The notes: generated from the sequence alone by a model not told the origin. DNA of 64,000 bases from Elgaria multicarinata webbii (GCF_023053635.1 NC_086182.1:28939501-29003500), one strand, 5' to 3'; numbered from the stretch's first letter, positions 59,501 to 63,878 are shown. Program-made: numbers and translations.

Positions 59501-60569
59501 GGCTTCTCCCGCTGCAGCAGGTGGATGCTTCGCCTAATTTTTACCTGGAGGCTGAACGATGTTGCGATGTAAGATGCTGAAACGAAAAAGAAGCCTGGCG
59601 CTTTAACGTCTGCAGTGATTGTCCTGGCTGAATACTCTCAGCATCCGGCCAGTAGAAAATCCTGCACCATCAGCCCCAGTGATCAGCCAGGCTAGGGATA
59701 GATACCTTCTGCTCGGCTGAGAACTCCCTGCCGCCCGCTGTCAGAAGCCGATTGGCGGGAGATCCAGGAGAGATAAAAGGGAGTACTTCTTCACACAGTG
59801 CATAGTTAAAACTACGGAATTCACTACCAAGAGATGCAGAGATGGCCCTCAATTTAGTTGGCTTTGACAGAGGGCTAGGCAAATGCATGGAGCATAAGGC
59901 TCTCAGTGTCAGCTAGTTCTGATGGCTATATGCTACCTCCAGTGTCAGAGAAGTAGGCCTATGTACTACAGTTGCTGGGGAAACACGAGCAGGAGGGTGC
60001 TATTACACTCGCGTCTTTATTGTGGTCTTAGAATCATAGAATAGCAGAGTTGGAAGGGGCCTACAAGGCCAATGAGTCCAACCCCCTGCTCAATGCAGGA
60101 ATCCACCCTAAAGCATCCCTGACAGATGCTTGTCCAGCTGCCTCTTGAAGGCCTCTAGTGTGGGAGAGCCCACAACCTCCCTAGGTCACTGGTTCCATTG
60201 TCGCACTGCTCTAACAGTCAGGAAGTTTTTCCTGATGTGCAGCTGGAATCTGGCTTCCTTTAACTTGAGCCCGTTATTCCGTGTCCTGCACTCTGGGAGA
60301 TCGAGAAGAGGCAGCTGGTTGGCCACTGTGTGGGCAGAGCGCTGGATGAAACGGACCTTTGGTGTGATCCAGCATGGCTCTTCTTATGTGCTTAAACCAT
60401 TGCAGGGCCTGGCTTTCTCCTGATGTGAGCTCCCCTCCCATATATCCGCATAGAACCCTAACACCCGTGAATGTTCTCTTTGCACAGGCCCTGTTGAAGA
60501 GGAAGATTGTGGAGCTGTTGATGACCTCGGACAATAAAGACGGGCTGTCCTTTGGCTTTGTGGAAGGAG
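19980..60569 (+). CDS. GLB1L2: Beta-galactosidase-1-like protein 2, 5' seven exons (3' part outside window)
   Basis: This is a glycoside hydrolase family 35 member, predicted to act on beta-galactosides in the secretory pathway or outside the cell; its natural substrate is not well defined. Coding exons are 19980-20062, 36406-36603, 37973-38041, 41433-41528, 47115-47223, 52030-52122 and 60488-60569. They join in frame (730 bp, 243 codons plus one base) with GT-AG introns throughout. Residues 7-28 form an Arg-rich then hydrophobic signal or anchor segment ([20 protein letters not shown]). The GH35 motifs [45 protein letters not shown] and [10 protein letters not shown] are intact; the Glu of NEYG is the family's proton donor. 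The nucleophile-bearing exon lies beyond 64000. Exon 2 (LGLQAK..FLLED) is closer to human GLB1L2 than GLB1L3, although the position next to ACAD8 is that of human GLB1L3. Confidence 0.93.
20063..20527. other. GLB1L2 intron 1 start, unassigned
   Basis: C-rich sequence with no recognised repeat; GC content falls off after about 20400. Confidence 0.5.
20528..20700 (+). mobile_element. L2-type LINE 3' fragment
   Basis: It contains 'tttggcgccaggtcaagact' and 'ggaccccagaattgttgttt', the RT end and 3' UTR of the family. Confidence 0.7.
20700..21080 (+). repeat. Left arm of a ~375-bp inverted duplication
   Basis: It begins with a SINE fragment ('ccagtcagtgtcgacaatac') joined to an L2 3' end ('acttaacaacatacgctgag'), ending in (AAAT)n. 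The whole arm, including the SINE/L2 junction, reappears in reverse complement at 21466-21846. Confidence 0.9.
21195..21465 (-). mobile_element. L2-type LINE 3' fragment in the spacer
   Basis: (TTTA)n tail then 'ataccacccaatagtcgaag', reverse sense. It lies between the two arms of the inverted duplication. Confidence 0.75.
21466..21846 (-). repeat. Right arm of the inverted duplication
   Basis: It is the reverse complement of 20700-21080 at high identity, including 'gtattgtcgacactgactgg' and 'aaatgttacac'. It runs from the L2 tail to the SINE. Confidence 0.9.
21715..21915 (-). mobile_element. tRNA-type SINE, second family
   Basis: On the minus strand it follows the common squamate SINE layout that ends 'actgggctaaatgaaccc' and 'taaaaggcaggttcc'. 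The part past the duplication edge (to 'gcgtgcaaagcaggtgct') is its head. Confidence 0.65.
21916..22929. other. GLB1L2 intron 1, unassigned
   Basis: No exon or named repeat. A small imperfect palindrome ('gaggacagtcctctgtttc') lies near 22069. Confidence 0.4.
22930..23700 (+). mobile_element. tRNA-derived SINE split by an L2-type LINE
   Basis: The SINE body runs 22930-23092 and its 3' part resumes at about 23641 ('tgtacgccatcttggactcc'). The LINE sits between. Confidence 0.8.
23093..23640 (-). mobile_element. L2-type LINE, 'GCACCATCAATGTACATGG' family
   Basis: An (ATT)n tail is followed by 'gcaccatcaatgtacatgg'. The minus strand encodes [20 protein letters not shown] and [16 protein letters not shown], a clean RT C-terminus. 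It is nested in a SINE. Confidence 0.88.
23701..24615. other. GLB1L2 intron 1, unassigned
   Basis: No exon or repeat recognised. Confidence 0.4.
24616..25024 (+). mobile_element. CR1 LINE 3' end
   Basis: The CR1 ORF2 tail is followed by the diagnostic 3' terminus 'ctattctatgattctatga'. Confidence 0.88.
25025..25621. other. GLB1L2 intron 1, unassigned
   Basis: No exon or repeat recognised. Confidence 0.4.
25622..25790 (-). mobile_element. CR1 LINE 3' end
   Basis: It starts 'tcatagaatagcagagttgg', the reverse CR1 terminus, and continues to 'cacaacctccctagg'. Confidence 0.85.
26009..26082 (-). mobile_element. CR1 LINE 3' terminus
   Basis: A short reverse fragment with two 'atcatagaat' repeats. 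Confidence 0.8.
26240..26405 (-). mobile_element. Old MIR/tRNA-SINE-like remnant
   Basis: 'aaccctgtgaggtaggtgaa' and 'aaagtcatccactgagcttc' resemble the reverse MIR-type core. It is very diverged. Confidence 0.45.
26570..26654. mobile_element. Old palindromic hAT MITE relative
   Basis: It starts CAGCCTTCCCCAAC and ends GTTGGGGAAAGCTG with a short fold-back interior. No matching target duplication is seen. Confidence 0.6.
26745..26935. mobile_element. Palindromic repeat of unknown family
   Basis: Two arms ('ggcaaaagcttttgtagaca' and 'gtccacaaaagcttacacca') are complementary around 'catcggatgcatctgatgaa'. It resembles a widespread reptile fold-back repeat that I cannot name. Confidence 0.55.
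27488..28054 (-). mobile_element. ERV-type LTR fragment(s), fossil
   Basis: On the minus strand it has a TATA-like box (near 27650), an AATAAA (near 27563) and a CTAACA end at 27488, the layout of a retroviral LTR. A second polyA-like segment near 28030 may belong to another LTR piece. It is broken and incomplete, and nested in the Tc1-like element. Confidence 0.55.
28055..28555 (+). mobile_element. CR1 LINE ORF2 end and 3' terminus
   Basis: It encodes [20 protein letters not shown] through [20 protein letters not shown] to LPREVVGSP and ends at 'tctatgattctatga'. It is a well-preserved 3' end nested inside the Tc1-like element. Confidence 0.9.
28767..30724. other. GLB1L2 intron 1, largely unassigned
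   Basis: No exon is seen. There is a short 'agcagggcgccctgctga' scrap at about 28901 and a hAT MITE scrap at 30330-30400 ('ctacatctcccatgatcccc'). Confidence 0.4.
30725..31200 (-). mobile_element. Solo LTR of an endogenous retrovirus, fossil
   Basis: The 476-bp element has TGTTAG...CTAACA inverted ends and a perfect 4-bp target duplication CCCA (30721-30724 and 31201-31204). An AATAAA reads on the minus strand near 30817. The 4-bp duplication suggests a gamma-like retrovirus. No internal coding region is present; it looks like a whole solo LTR. Confidence 0.8.
31205..31700 (-). mobile_element. L2-type LINE 3' fragment
   Basis: A reverse tail 'tttattttattgattaaaac' leads into 'catgtcttaacctggtgctg' and the RT C-terminus. 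The solo LTR sits directly at its 3' end. Confidence 0.75.
31820..31965 (-). mobile_element. L2-type LINE, 'CCGCTCCCCGTTGAAACA' family
   Basis: (ATTT)n tail then 'ataccgctccccgttgaaac'. It is related to the copy at 53555. Confidence 0.7.
32003..32132 (+). mobile_element. Palindromic hAT MITE, copy 2
   Basis: The element is 130 bp with arms of ~65 bp, starting CAGCCTTCCTCAACCTGG. Flanks are CTCTAGAG / CTCTAGAA (7 of 8). The arms differ only at the 'ctacaact' versus 'ctgcatct' positions. It carries the motif ACTACAACTCCCAGAATGC at 32040. Confidence 0.92.
32665..33660 (-). mobile_element. L3/CR1-like LINE 3' region split by a hAT element
   Basis: Reverse L3-like sequence ('ggatcagaccaagggtccat', 'caggaatttatccaaccccc') runs 32665-32993 and continues without loss at 33520 ('tgtgaagaagtccttccttt') after the hAT insertion. 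Confidence 0.85.
32994..33519. mobile_element. Non-autonomous hAT element (CAGGTCCGGTGCCAG family)
   Basis: The 526-bp element starts CAGGTCCGGTGCCAGGC and ends GCGCCGGGCCTG. A perfect 8-bp duplication TCTGCGCT lies at 32986-32993 and 33520-33527. The interior is GC-rich with no transposase. Confidence 0.92.
33668..33701 (-). pseudogene. U2 snRNA 5'-end fragment
   Basis: The minus strand reads GCTTCTCGGCCTTTTGGCTA followed by AGATCAAGTGTAGT, the first ~34 nt of U2 snRNA. The rest of U2 is absent, so this is a truncated retrocopy rather than a gene. Confidence 0.88.
33945..34385 (-). mobile_element. L2-type LINE, 'GCACCATCAATGTACATGG' family
   Basis: (ATT)n tail then 'gcaccatcaatgtacatgg'. 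The minus strand encodes [18 protein letters not shown]. It is close to the 23093 copy. Confidence 0.88.
34690..35135 (+). mobile_element. tRNA-derived SINE split by a BovB 3' end
   Basis: The SINE head (34690-34790, 'gaagctcactgggtgaattg') resumes after the LINE at about 35116 ('actgtctctcagcctgacct'). Confidence 0.65.
34790..35115 (+). mobile_element. BovB/RTE LINE 3' end
   Basis: It encodes [20 protein letters not shown], then a diverged RW(M)[14 protein letters not shown] and [12 protein letters not shown], the typical RTE-BovB C-terminus, followed by 'ataaacaacaacaaa'. BovB is abundant in squamates. Confidence 0.88.
35136..35838. other. GLB1L2 intron 1, unassigned
   Basis: No exon or named repeat recognised. 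Confidence 0.4.
35839..36282. mobile_element. Fold-back element with 43-bp internal tandem repeat
   Basis: Ends GGCTCATCTACACCAAGCAG and its complement face each other. The interior contains four tandem 43-bp units (landmark 'taccgct' at 36061, 36104, 36147, 36190). Diverged pieces of the family appear at about 11290-11385 and 53450-53555. Confidence 0.8.
36406..36603 (+). CDS. GLB1L2: GLB1L2 exon 2
   Basis: It encodes [20 protein letters not shown] then [20 protein letters not shown] and [20 protein letters not shown], the start of the GH35 barrel. The acceptor is 'cctag' and the donor AC|GTAAGT. Confidence 0.96.
36665..36825 (-). mobile_element. tRNA-type SINE, second family
   Basis: 'tcatctacactgattggtag' and 'aggcaggagactttcctaga' match the reverse copy at 21715. 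Confidence 0.65.
36961..37185 (-). mobile_element. CR1 LINE 3' end with a small inverted junction
   Basis: The reverse CR1 terminus is followed at 37140-37185 by a CR1 scrap in the opposite sense ('agccctatgaagagagactg'), making a small hairpin. Confidence 0.8.
37186..37972. other. GLB1L2 intron 2, unassigned
   Basis: No repeat family recognised. AT-rich up to the exon 3 acceptor. Confidence 0.4.
37973..38041 (+). CDS. GLB1L2: GLB1L2 exon 3
   Basis: It encodes [22 protein letters not shown] plus AA, almost identical to human. The donor AA|GTACGT directly abuts an L2-type LINE fragment. Confidence 0.95.
38042..38398 (+). mobile_element. L2-type LINE 3' fragment adjoining exon 3
   Basis: It encodes [20 protein letters not shown] and [17 protein letters not shown], ending 'gagggcgggtaagaaataaa' with an (ATT)n tail. 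The LINE reading frame is continuous with the exon 3 frame up to the stop at 38283-38285. Confidence 0.9.
38468..38870 (-). mobile_element. L2-type LINE 3' fragment split by a small LTR-like element
   Basis: An (AAT)n tail and 'tttcttacccgcctctccga' are the reverse of the family at 38042. The copy is interrupted at 38536-38773 and resumes 'aacaataagcataaaatac'. Confidence 0.7.
38536..38773. mobile_element. Putative short solo LTR, fossil
   Basis: The 238-bp insert starts TGTAATGATCC and ends GATCCTGACA, with a 5-bp direct duplication AACAA on both sides (38531-38535, 38774-38778). TG...CA ends with a 5-bp duplication fit an LTR; a small DNA transposon is the alternative. No coding part. Confidence 0.5.
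39330..39928. mobile_element. Non-autonomous hAT element (CAGGGCCGGTGCCAG family)
   Basis: The 599-bp element starts CAGGGCCGGTGCCAGAC and ends GCACCGGCCCTG. A perfect 8-bp duplication GGTCCATC lies at 39322-39329 and 39929-39936. Same family as 32994-33519, with no transposase. Confidence 0.93.
40160..40228 (-). mobile_element. L2-type LINE 3' terminus
   Basis: (TTTA)n tail and 'ccccatagccgaagctctct', reverse sense. Confidence 0.7.
40229..41432. other. GLB1L2 intron 3, unassigned
   Basis: No exon or named repeat recognised. Purine-rich sequence at 41040-41160. Confidence 0.4.
41433..41528 (+). CDS. GLB1L2: GLB1L2 exon 4
   Basis: It encodes [31 protein letters not shown], a core GH35 segment. 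The donor is AG|GTAAGG. Confidence 0.96.
41847..41982. mobile_element. hAT MITE (GGGTGGACAAC family)
   Basis: Ends 'gggtggacaacttg' and 'caagttgtccatccctg' are complementary. Flanks GCTTAGCT / GCTGAGCT match at 7 of 8. Confidence 0.7.
42339..42914. mobile_element. Non-autonomous hAT (Charlie-like ends)
   Basis: The 576-bp element starts CAGTGGTTCCCAAACTTTTT and ends TTTGGGAACCACTG. A perfect 8-bp duplication CTTTAGGG lies at 42331-42338 and 42915-42922. No transposase. Confidence 0.93.
42931..43172 (+). mobile_element. tRNA-derived SINE (full length)
   Basis: It begins 'gagagccagtgtagtgtagt' with A and B boxes ('ggttctagtccccactc') and ends with a 'ggaatgaatcaataaa' tail. Confidence 0.9.
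43187..43305. mobile_element. hAT MITE scrap
   Basis: 'acccccagccagcatgaccc' and 'ggagggccgcaggttgccca' belong to the MITE superfamily. Ends are not resolved. Confidence 0.5.
43306..44081. other. GLB1L2 intron 4, unassigned
   Basis: No exon or named repeat recognised. Confidence 0.4.
44082..44455 (-). mobile_element. L2-type LINE 3' fragment
   Basis: (TTTA)n tail, 'ataccaccccatagccgaag', then the minus-strand RT C-terminus ([20 protein letters not shown]). Confidence 0.85.
44838..44880. repeat. (GAT)n microsatellite
   Basis: About 14 GAT units follow a truncated hAT MITE end ('ggcttccccaacctggcacc'). Confidence 0.9.
44881..45060 (-). mobile_element. L2-like LINE 3' fragment, another subfamily
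   Basis: 'aatttatttatataggactt' then 'caaagcactgtacatgaaat', a related but distinct 3' block. Confidence 0.5.
45080..45220. mobile_element. hAT MITE relative
   Basis: 'ttggactgcaacttctacca' and 'gggattgtagcccaacatcc' form a fold-back typical of the family. Confidence 0.55.
45221..45812. other. GLB1L2 intron 4, unassigned
   Basis: No exon or named repeat recognised. Confidence 0.4.
45813..45887 (-). mobile_element. CR1 LINE 3' terminus
   Basis: 'atcatagaatcatagaaaaa' followed by the CR1 end block, reverse sense. Confidence 0.82.
46155..46345 (-). mobile_element. CR1 LINE 3' end
   Basis: 'ctagaatagtagagttggaa' through 'ccacctccctaggtcattat', reverse sense. Confidence 0.85.
46346..47114. other. 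GLB1L2 intron 4 end, unassigned
   Basis: No further exon. A short L2-like scrap ('gagctcgttccacagccggg') lies near 46818. Confidence 0.4.
47115..47223 (+). CDS. GLB1L2: GLB1L2 exon 5
   Basis: It encodes [36 protein letters not shown]. Acceptor 'ttcttag', donor CAG|GTAAAC. Confidence 0.96.
47506..47820 (-). mobile_element. Sauria-type SINE (near full length)
   Basis: On the minus strand it starts 'gagcctcatgtggcgcagag' (tRNA head, A box), has a B box 'gagttcgatcccagc' and ends with the 'gactcagtgcttgcacgaga' tail. It is the clearest squamate marker here. Confidence 0.93.
47984..48575. mobile_element. GC-rich non-autonomous hAT element
   Basis: The 592-bp element starts TAGGGGTGTGCACGG and ends GAGCACATCTCTA. 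A perfect 8-bp duplication GTTGGAAC lies at 47976-47983 and 48576-48583. The interior holds long repeats in both orientations ('gacttcctggttgagccgcg' at two places and its complement near 48230). Confidence 0.92.
48576..48974. other. GLB1L2 intron 5, unassigned
   Basis: No exon or named repeat recognised; a G run lies at 48956-48967. Confidence 0.4.
48975..49130 (-). mobile_element. L2-like LINE 3' scrap
   Basis: 'tttattttatttataataat' then 'ataccacttcatatattaaa', weak similarity to the L2-type ends. Confidence 0.4.
49131..49714. other. GLB1L2 intron 5, unassigned
   Basis: A degraded L2-like tail may lie at 49550-49650; otherwise nothing recognised. Confidence 0.35.
49715..50262 (+). mobile_element. 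CR1 LINE ORF2 end and 3' terminus
   Basis: It encodes [20 protein letters not shown] through [18 protein letters not shown] and ends 'ctatgattctatgattcta'. It is one of the longest CR1 copies here and close to 28055. Confidence 0.92.
50740..50946 (+). mobile_element. CR1 LINE 3' end
   Basis: 'cctgactgttagagcagtac' through 'ctatgattctatgattc'. Confidence 0.88.
50985..51284 (+). mobile_element. L2-type LINE RT C-terminus
   Basis: It encodes [20 protein letters not shown] and [20 protein letters not shown]. It is truncated by the following CR1. Confidence 0.8.
51285..51465 (+). mobile_element. CR1 LINE 3' end
   Basis: 'gacaacaatggaaccagtta' to 'actatgctatgattctat'. Confidence 0.85.
51466..52029. 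other. GLB1L2 intron 5 end, unassigned
   Basis: No exon or named repeat recognised before the exon 6 acceptor. Confidence 0.4.
52030..52122 (+). CDS. GLB1L2: GLB1L2 exon 6 (proton-donor Glu)
   Basis: It encodes [31 protein letters not shown]. The NE of VENEYG is the GH35 acid/base motif. Acceptor 'tctgtag', donor AAG|GTAAAA. Confidence 0.96.
52235..52555 (-). mobile_element. L2-type LINE 3' fragment
   Basis: (TTTA)n tail, 'ataccgcccaatagctgaag', then 'aggtcttcagctggcgacga'. Close to 11385. Confidence 0.82.
52975..53060. other. Small hAT-MITE-like hairpin
   Basis: 'caacaactcccagcgttccc' and 'ggaatgctgggagttgtatg' face each other. Confidence 0.55.
53345..53455. mobile_element. hAT MITE relative
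   Basis: 'ctacctggtgccctgcggat' and 'catctggagggcgccaggtt' are complementary ends. Confidence 0.6.
53555..54030 (-). mobile_element. L2-type LINE, 'CCGCTCCCCATTGAAAAAT' family
   Basis: (ATTT)n tail then 'ataccgctccccattgaaaa'. The minus strand encodes [17 protein letters not shown]. Related to 31820. Confidence 0.82.
54031..54617. other. GLB1L2 intron 6, unassigned
   Basis: No exon or named repeat recognised. Confidence 0.35.
54618..55130. mobile_element. hAT MITE split by a fold-back element
   Basis: The MITE end CAGCCTCTCCCAACCTGG (54618-54635) continues at 55062 ('cctggtgccctccagatgtg') after the GC-rich insert. The far end is not resolved. Confidence 0.7.
54636..55061. mobile_element. 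GC-rich fold-back element
   Basis: The 426-bp element has ends AGGGAATCTACGCGTCGTAC and complement, and a direct 5-bp duplication CCTGG (54631-54635, 55062-55066). Arms of ~190 bp are complementary and each end contains its own smaller hairpin ('ctgaaggcg' / 'cgccttcag'). The long ORFs across it are composition artefacts. Confidence 0.85.
55305..55775 (-). mobile_element. L2-type LINE 3' fragment
   Basis: (TTTA)n tail, 'ataccgccccacagccgaag', then the RT C-terminus in reverse. Very close to the 9298 copy. Confidence 0.85.
55776..57740. other. GLB1L2 intron 6, mostly unassigned
   Basis: It contains a repeat with 'actctcgcaaaatggcagcc' (56388) that also occurs near 60760, a weak plus L2 end at 56560-56640, and a 71-codon plus ORF at 57140-57355 that I cannot identify. 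No exon seen. Confidence 0.4.
57745..58325 (+). mobile_element. L3-like LINE 3' end split by an L2-type LINE
   Basis: 'ggatagattcctggaggaga' and 'gctggggaacatgggtggaa' (57745-57952) continue at 58208 ('gctgcaccatgtcctgcttt') to 'ttggtctgatccagcatcag'. Confidence 0.8.
57953..58207 (-). mobile_element. L2-type LINE, 'GCACCATCAATGTACATG' family, nested
   Basis: (ATTT)n tail then 'gcaccatcaatgtacatg', reverse sense, inserted in the L3-like copy. Confidence 0.85.
58326..59008. other. GLB1L2 intron 6, unassigned
   Basis: It holds a copy of the short 'agttcagtgggacttagtcc' repeat near 58709; otherwise nothing recognised. Confidence 0.4.
59012..59417. mobile_element. GC-rich fold-back element, second copy
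   Basis: Ends GGATCTACATTGCGTACTGA and complement. The interior ('ccgccggcctcctgctgccg' and its complement) matches the 54636 element. No clear target duplication is seen. Confidence 0.82.
59765..60392 (+). mobile_element. L3-like LINE 3' end split by a CR1
   Basis: 'gggagtacttcttcacacag' to 'gcaggagggtgctattacac' continues at 60305 ('ggcagctggttggccactgt') to 'tgatccagcatggctcttct'. Confidence 0.8.
60031..60304 (-). mobile_element. CR1 LINE 3' end, nested
   Basis: 'tcatagaatagcagagttgg' through 'ccgtgtcctgcactctggga', reverse sense, inside the L3-like LINE and just before exon 7. Confidence 0.9.
60488..60569 (+). CDS. GLB1L2: GLB1L2 exon 7 (last in window)
   Basis: It encodes [27 protein letters not shown]. 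Acceptor 'tgcacag', donor G|GTACAT (phase 1). The next human-equivalent exon (VLATINLQ...) is not found before 64000. Confidence 0.95.
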
Positions 60570-60689
60570 GTACATGGCGCTGCGGCGCGTTGGGATTGGA
60601 GGAGCAGAGCAAAGCTGCAACTGACGCCATGAACGTCCTAGGGGACGGTGTGTCAACTGCATCTTCAGTAGAGATTATTTTCCCACCCC

Positions 60690-60920
60690 ACCCCCCAGAA
60701 TTGAGTCCCCCAACCTTTTTGGGTCAGTGGGCACTTCTGGAATTTTGAGAGAGTGTCATGGGTGCTCTCACAAAATGGCATGCATGGGACAGTTGCCTGT
60801 TCACAAAATGGCTGCCATGGTGGGTGTGGTCAATCACGAAGCGGGTGAGACTAAAAGAAAAGTGACTTACCCAAGAAAATAAGTGCAAGGCAGAGGTGCA
60901 AAACACAAAACCGCTCTTTT
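60690..60920. mobile_element. Diverged DNA-transposon-like repeat
   Basis: 'ccaacctttttgggtcagtg' and 'tcacaaaatggctgccatgg' match a widespread amniote non-autonomous repeat, probably hAT. A relative lies at 56330-56500. Confidence 0.5.
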
Positions 60921-61199
60921 GATCCCGAATAAAGATGGTGATGGGAGGCAGCCTTTGCTTTGAGCATGCCAGCATCTCAGTAAAAAAGAAAAAAGTAATT
61001 TTAAAAAATCCTAAAAACTAAAATAAGAAATCAGGAGGGGTCGGGAGCTTGGCAGGTGCCGAGAAAGGTGTCCACGGACACATTGGTTCACGCTTGTACC
61101 ATGTTGGAGAACCCAGTTCTAGAACAATTAATAGAGCAGATTTTATAAAAGGGTATGGGAATAAGGTGACTATTGAGCAGCCATGAATGCTTGGAAGCA

Positions 61200-61228
61200 T
61201 GGTGTGTGTGTGTGTGTGTGTGTGCGTG

Positions 61229-61288
<60 letters not shown>

Positions 61289-61292
61289 TTCT
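61200..61292. repeat. (GT)n(GA)n microsatellite
   Basis: A long GT run interrupted by 'gcgtgcgtttg' is followed by a GA run. Confidence 0.92.
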
Positions 61293-63039
61293 TACCGACT
61301 TCGTTACACTGTCAATTTGCACACATGTAGGCTGGAAGACTTCTGATATTCCTTTATCTCTTTGGGGCCGGACTGCATGTTTTGGACTCTGCCTGGGAAG
61401 GTTTTGAATTTATGGCTCTCCTGGCGGGATAATTTGAGAGCTGAGGGTCTTTCACACTCGGTACTTCAAGGCTCCCTCATTCTCATGATCCACCTTTTCT
61501 CGCTCAGCTCTGGACGGCCCAAGCTCTGCTCTGTTCTTCCACCGTCAGCTTTTATTTGTCAACCTCTCATGCAAATTAATCCCTCACTTTTCCGGCAGTC
61601 TGTGTTCGGGGAATTTGCTTTTATTTTATTTAAACAGAAATTCAAAATACTTCCCTTCTGATAATCGGTTCTTTTTCAAAGTGTCCGTTTTATTCTTTAT
61701 TTGATTAAAGCAAGACATGTCAGTGAGTCAATGAATGTCTGATAGTCCTAAACTCTTGGGTGGTGAGATTAAGAATAAGCAAAGGCCCCAGCTGCATTGC
61801 TGCCTGCTTTTGAGGGGGCAGAGAAATAATTCCGGAGGTGCGGGGCGGACGGACGAGTAAAGGCGAGTTCCCTAGAATCTGAACAGTGTTGTCTAGAAAT
61901 CTGTAGAGTTGTGATGACGTGTGAAATTTGACATTATTTGAAAGAATGTGGTGGGCTTGCTGGAATTCCAAGAATCTCAAATTTTGTTTTGTTGTCAAAG
62001 GAAGACCATCGTCTTCTTTGCGGTAGAGGAAGTTGGCAACCCTGAAGGCCTTGGTTTGTGTAAGGCTTGAAAGCAAGAGAGTTTGGATGTTACTTTTAGG
62101 ACTGCGGTCCTCAGATGGTGAGCTGTGGGCCTCATCCTCTCTTCCTCTCTTGCCGTGTGCATTGCCTCTGCCCTTCCATCTTCGATTCCCTGTGGCTTCC
62201 GACACTCTGTTCCTGTTACCCCGTTGTTCTTTCGATGGCCAGACAAGCGCTTGAAATGATGAGTGTGTCATTTGTACTTCCTGGTTCCAGAATGTGAGTG
62301 CCCTTTTTTAAAAAAAAAGGAAAGGAAAGGAAAGCGGGGGTATTTCTTAAACGTATATTTCTTCGTTCCATTAGCATGCCAAAGGCAGGTAACTCGATAA
62401 AAATTGCAGAAAGCACTTACACTAAATCAAATCGCAGCGATAAAAGGAGCGCTAAGTACCGTATGATAACAAGTCATCATCGTCTGATAGGAACGGGAGA
62501 GCCAGGAGCTGGCAGTTGAGCAGCAATGGCAGGGATGGCCAGGTGTGTGTGTGTGTGGGGGGGGGCTCTCCTTGGCATTTGGGGATGTCTCCATTCGTAA
62601 GTGTGGGTCTTAAAACCAGAGTGGGCAGCAGGTGGCCCTCGGCCTAATTTCACAAGCCCTCTGCAAGCAAACGTTTCAGATTTCTGTCAAAAGTGAACTG
62701 CCACTTGCCTGGCAGCCCATTGGGGCCCATGCCTCCGCTGGAGAAATCCTTTTCGGAGGAGGACTTTGAGGTCCCAGAGTAAAAGAGCAGTCTGTGCAAG
62801 AAGAGCAGGAGGAGGCTGGGCCATTGAGGGAGACAGCTCATCCCGGGCCTCTGAGGCTGACGGACCCCCTAACCCATGAGAGCAGTGGTGACTAAAGAAG
62901 CAGGCCAGAAGAACCGCTGTGAGAAGGAGTGCCCGTTTGCCGAGGGAAGCTCCTCATGAGTAAAGGGCTTCTTGTGAGTAGGGCCCTCCTCACAAGGAGG
63001 ACTTCTTCCAGAAGCCTCTGATGTGCTGCTTGCTAATGT
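61293..63039. other. GLB1L2 intron 7, unassigned
   Basis: No exon or named repeat. There is a (GGAAA) run near 62320 and a G run near 62560. Confidence 0.4.
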
Positions 63040-63355
63040 TAGAATAGTAGAGTTGGAAGTCCAAGAGTTGGAAGCTCAATGCAGGAATCCACCTTAACGC
63101 ACGCTTGACAGATGGTTGTCCAGCTGCCACTTTGAAGGCCTCTTGTATGGGAGAGGCCACAACCTCCCTAGGTCATTGGTTCCATTGTCGTATTGCTCTA
63201 ACAGTCAGGAAGTTTTTTTCCTGATGTCAGGCCGGAATCTGGCTTCCTGTCACTTGAGCCCATTATTCCATGTCCTACGCTCTGGGAGGATCAAGAAGAG
63301 ACCCTGGCCCTCCCTTGACAACCTTTCAAGCATTTGAAGAGTGCTATCATGTCTC
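63040..63355 (-). mobile_element. CR1 LINE 3' end
   Basis: 'agaatagtagagttggaagt' through 'gtgctatcatgtctccc', reverse sense, fairly diverged. Confidence 0.85.
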
Positions 63356-63740
63356 CCCTGGCGTGGGGCACTGGAAACGCCACCATAGACCTGCTGCTTG
63401 CTGGAACACGCCTTTACCTCCGCCCCTAGTATTTCACAGCCTAGCTTTCCCGATCTTGTTTCTTTGAACCGATCTCTCATGCTGCTGACCCTTGGGTTCC
63501 TGATAAGATCCTGTTCCCTTGGATTACACTTGAACTGTTTTTGCCTCTGCTTCTGGCCTCTGGTTACCTTTTGATCTTCAAGATGGATTTGTCCCATAGA
63601 CTGACTCAGGACTGAGCCTGAAGCAGCCACAGTAAGACACGGGGCGGAAGGGATGGAGCGATAGAGAGGAGGAGTGGCAGAGAGAGAGAGAGAGAGAGAA
63701 GGGTGAAAGAGAGAGAAAATGGATCCAGCATTTTGGAGAA
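63356..63740. other. GLB1L2 intron 7, unassigned with (GA)n
   Basis: A GA run lies at 63679-63698. No exon seen. Confidence 0.45.
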
Positions 63741-63748
63741 CTTTAGAG

Positions 63749-63878
63749 CAGCCTTCCTCAACCTGGGGCGCTCCAGATGTGTTGGACTACAACTCCCAGA
63801 ATGCCCCAGCCAGCTGGCTGGGGCATTCTGGGAGATGCAGTCCAACACATCTGGAGCGCCCCAGGTTGAGGAAAGCTG
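63749..63878 (+). mobile_element. Palindromic hAT MITE, copy 3
   Basis: The 130-bp element is almost identical to 32003-32132. A perfect 8-bp duplication CTTTAGAG lies at 63741-63748 and 63879-63886. The ZNF143-type motif begins at 63786. Confidence 0.93.
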
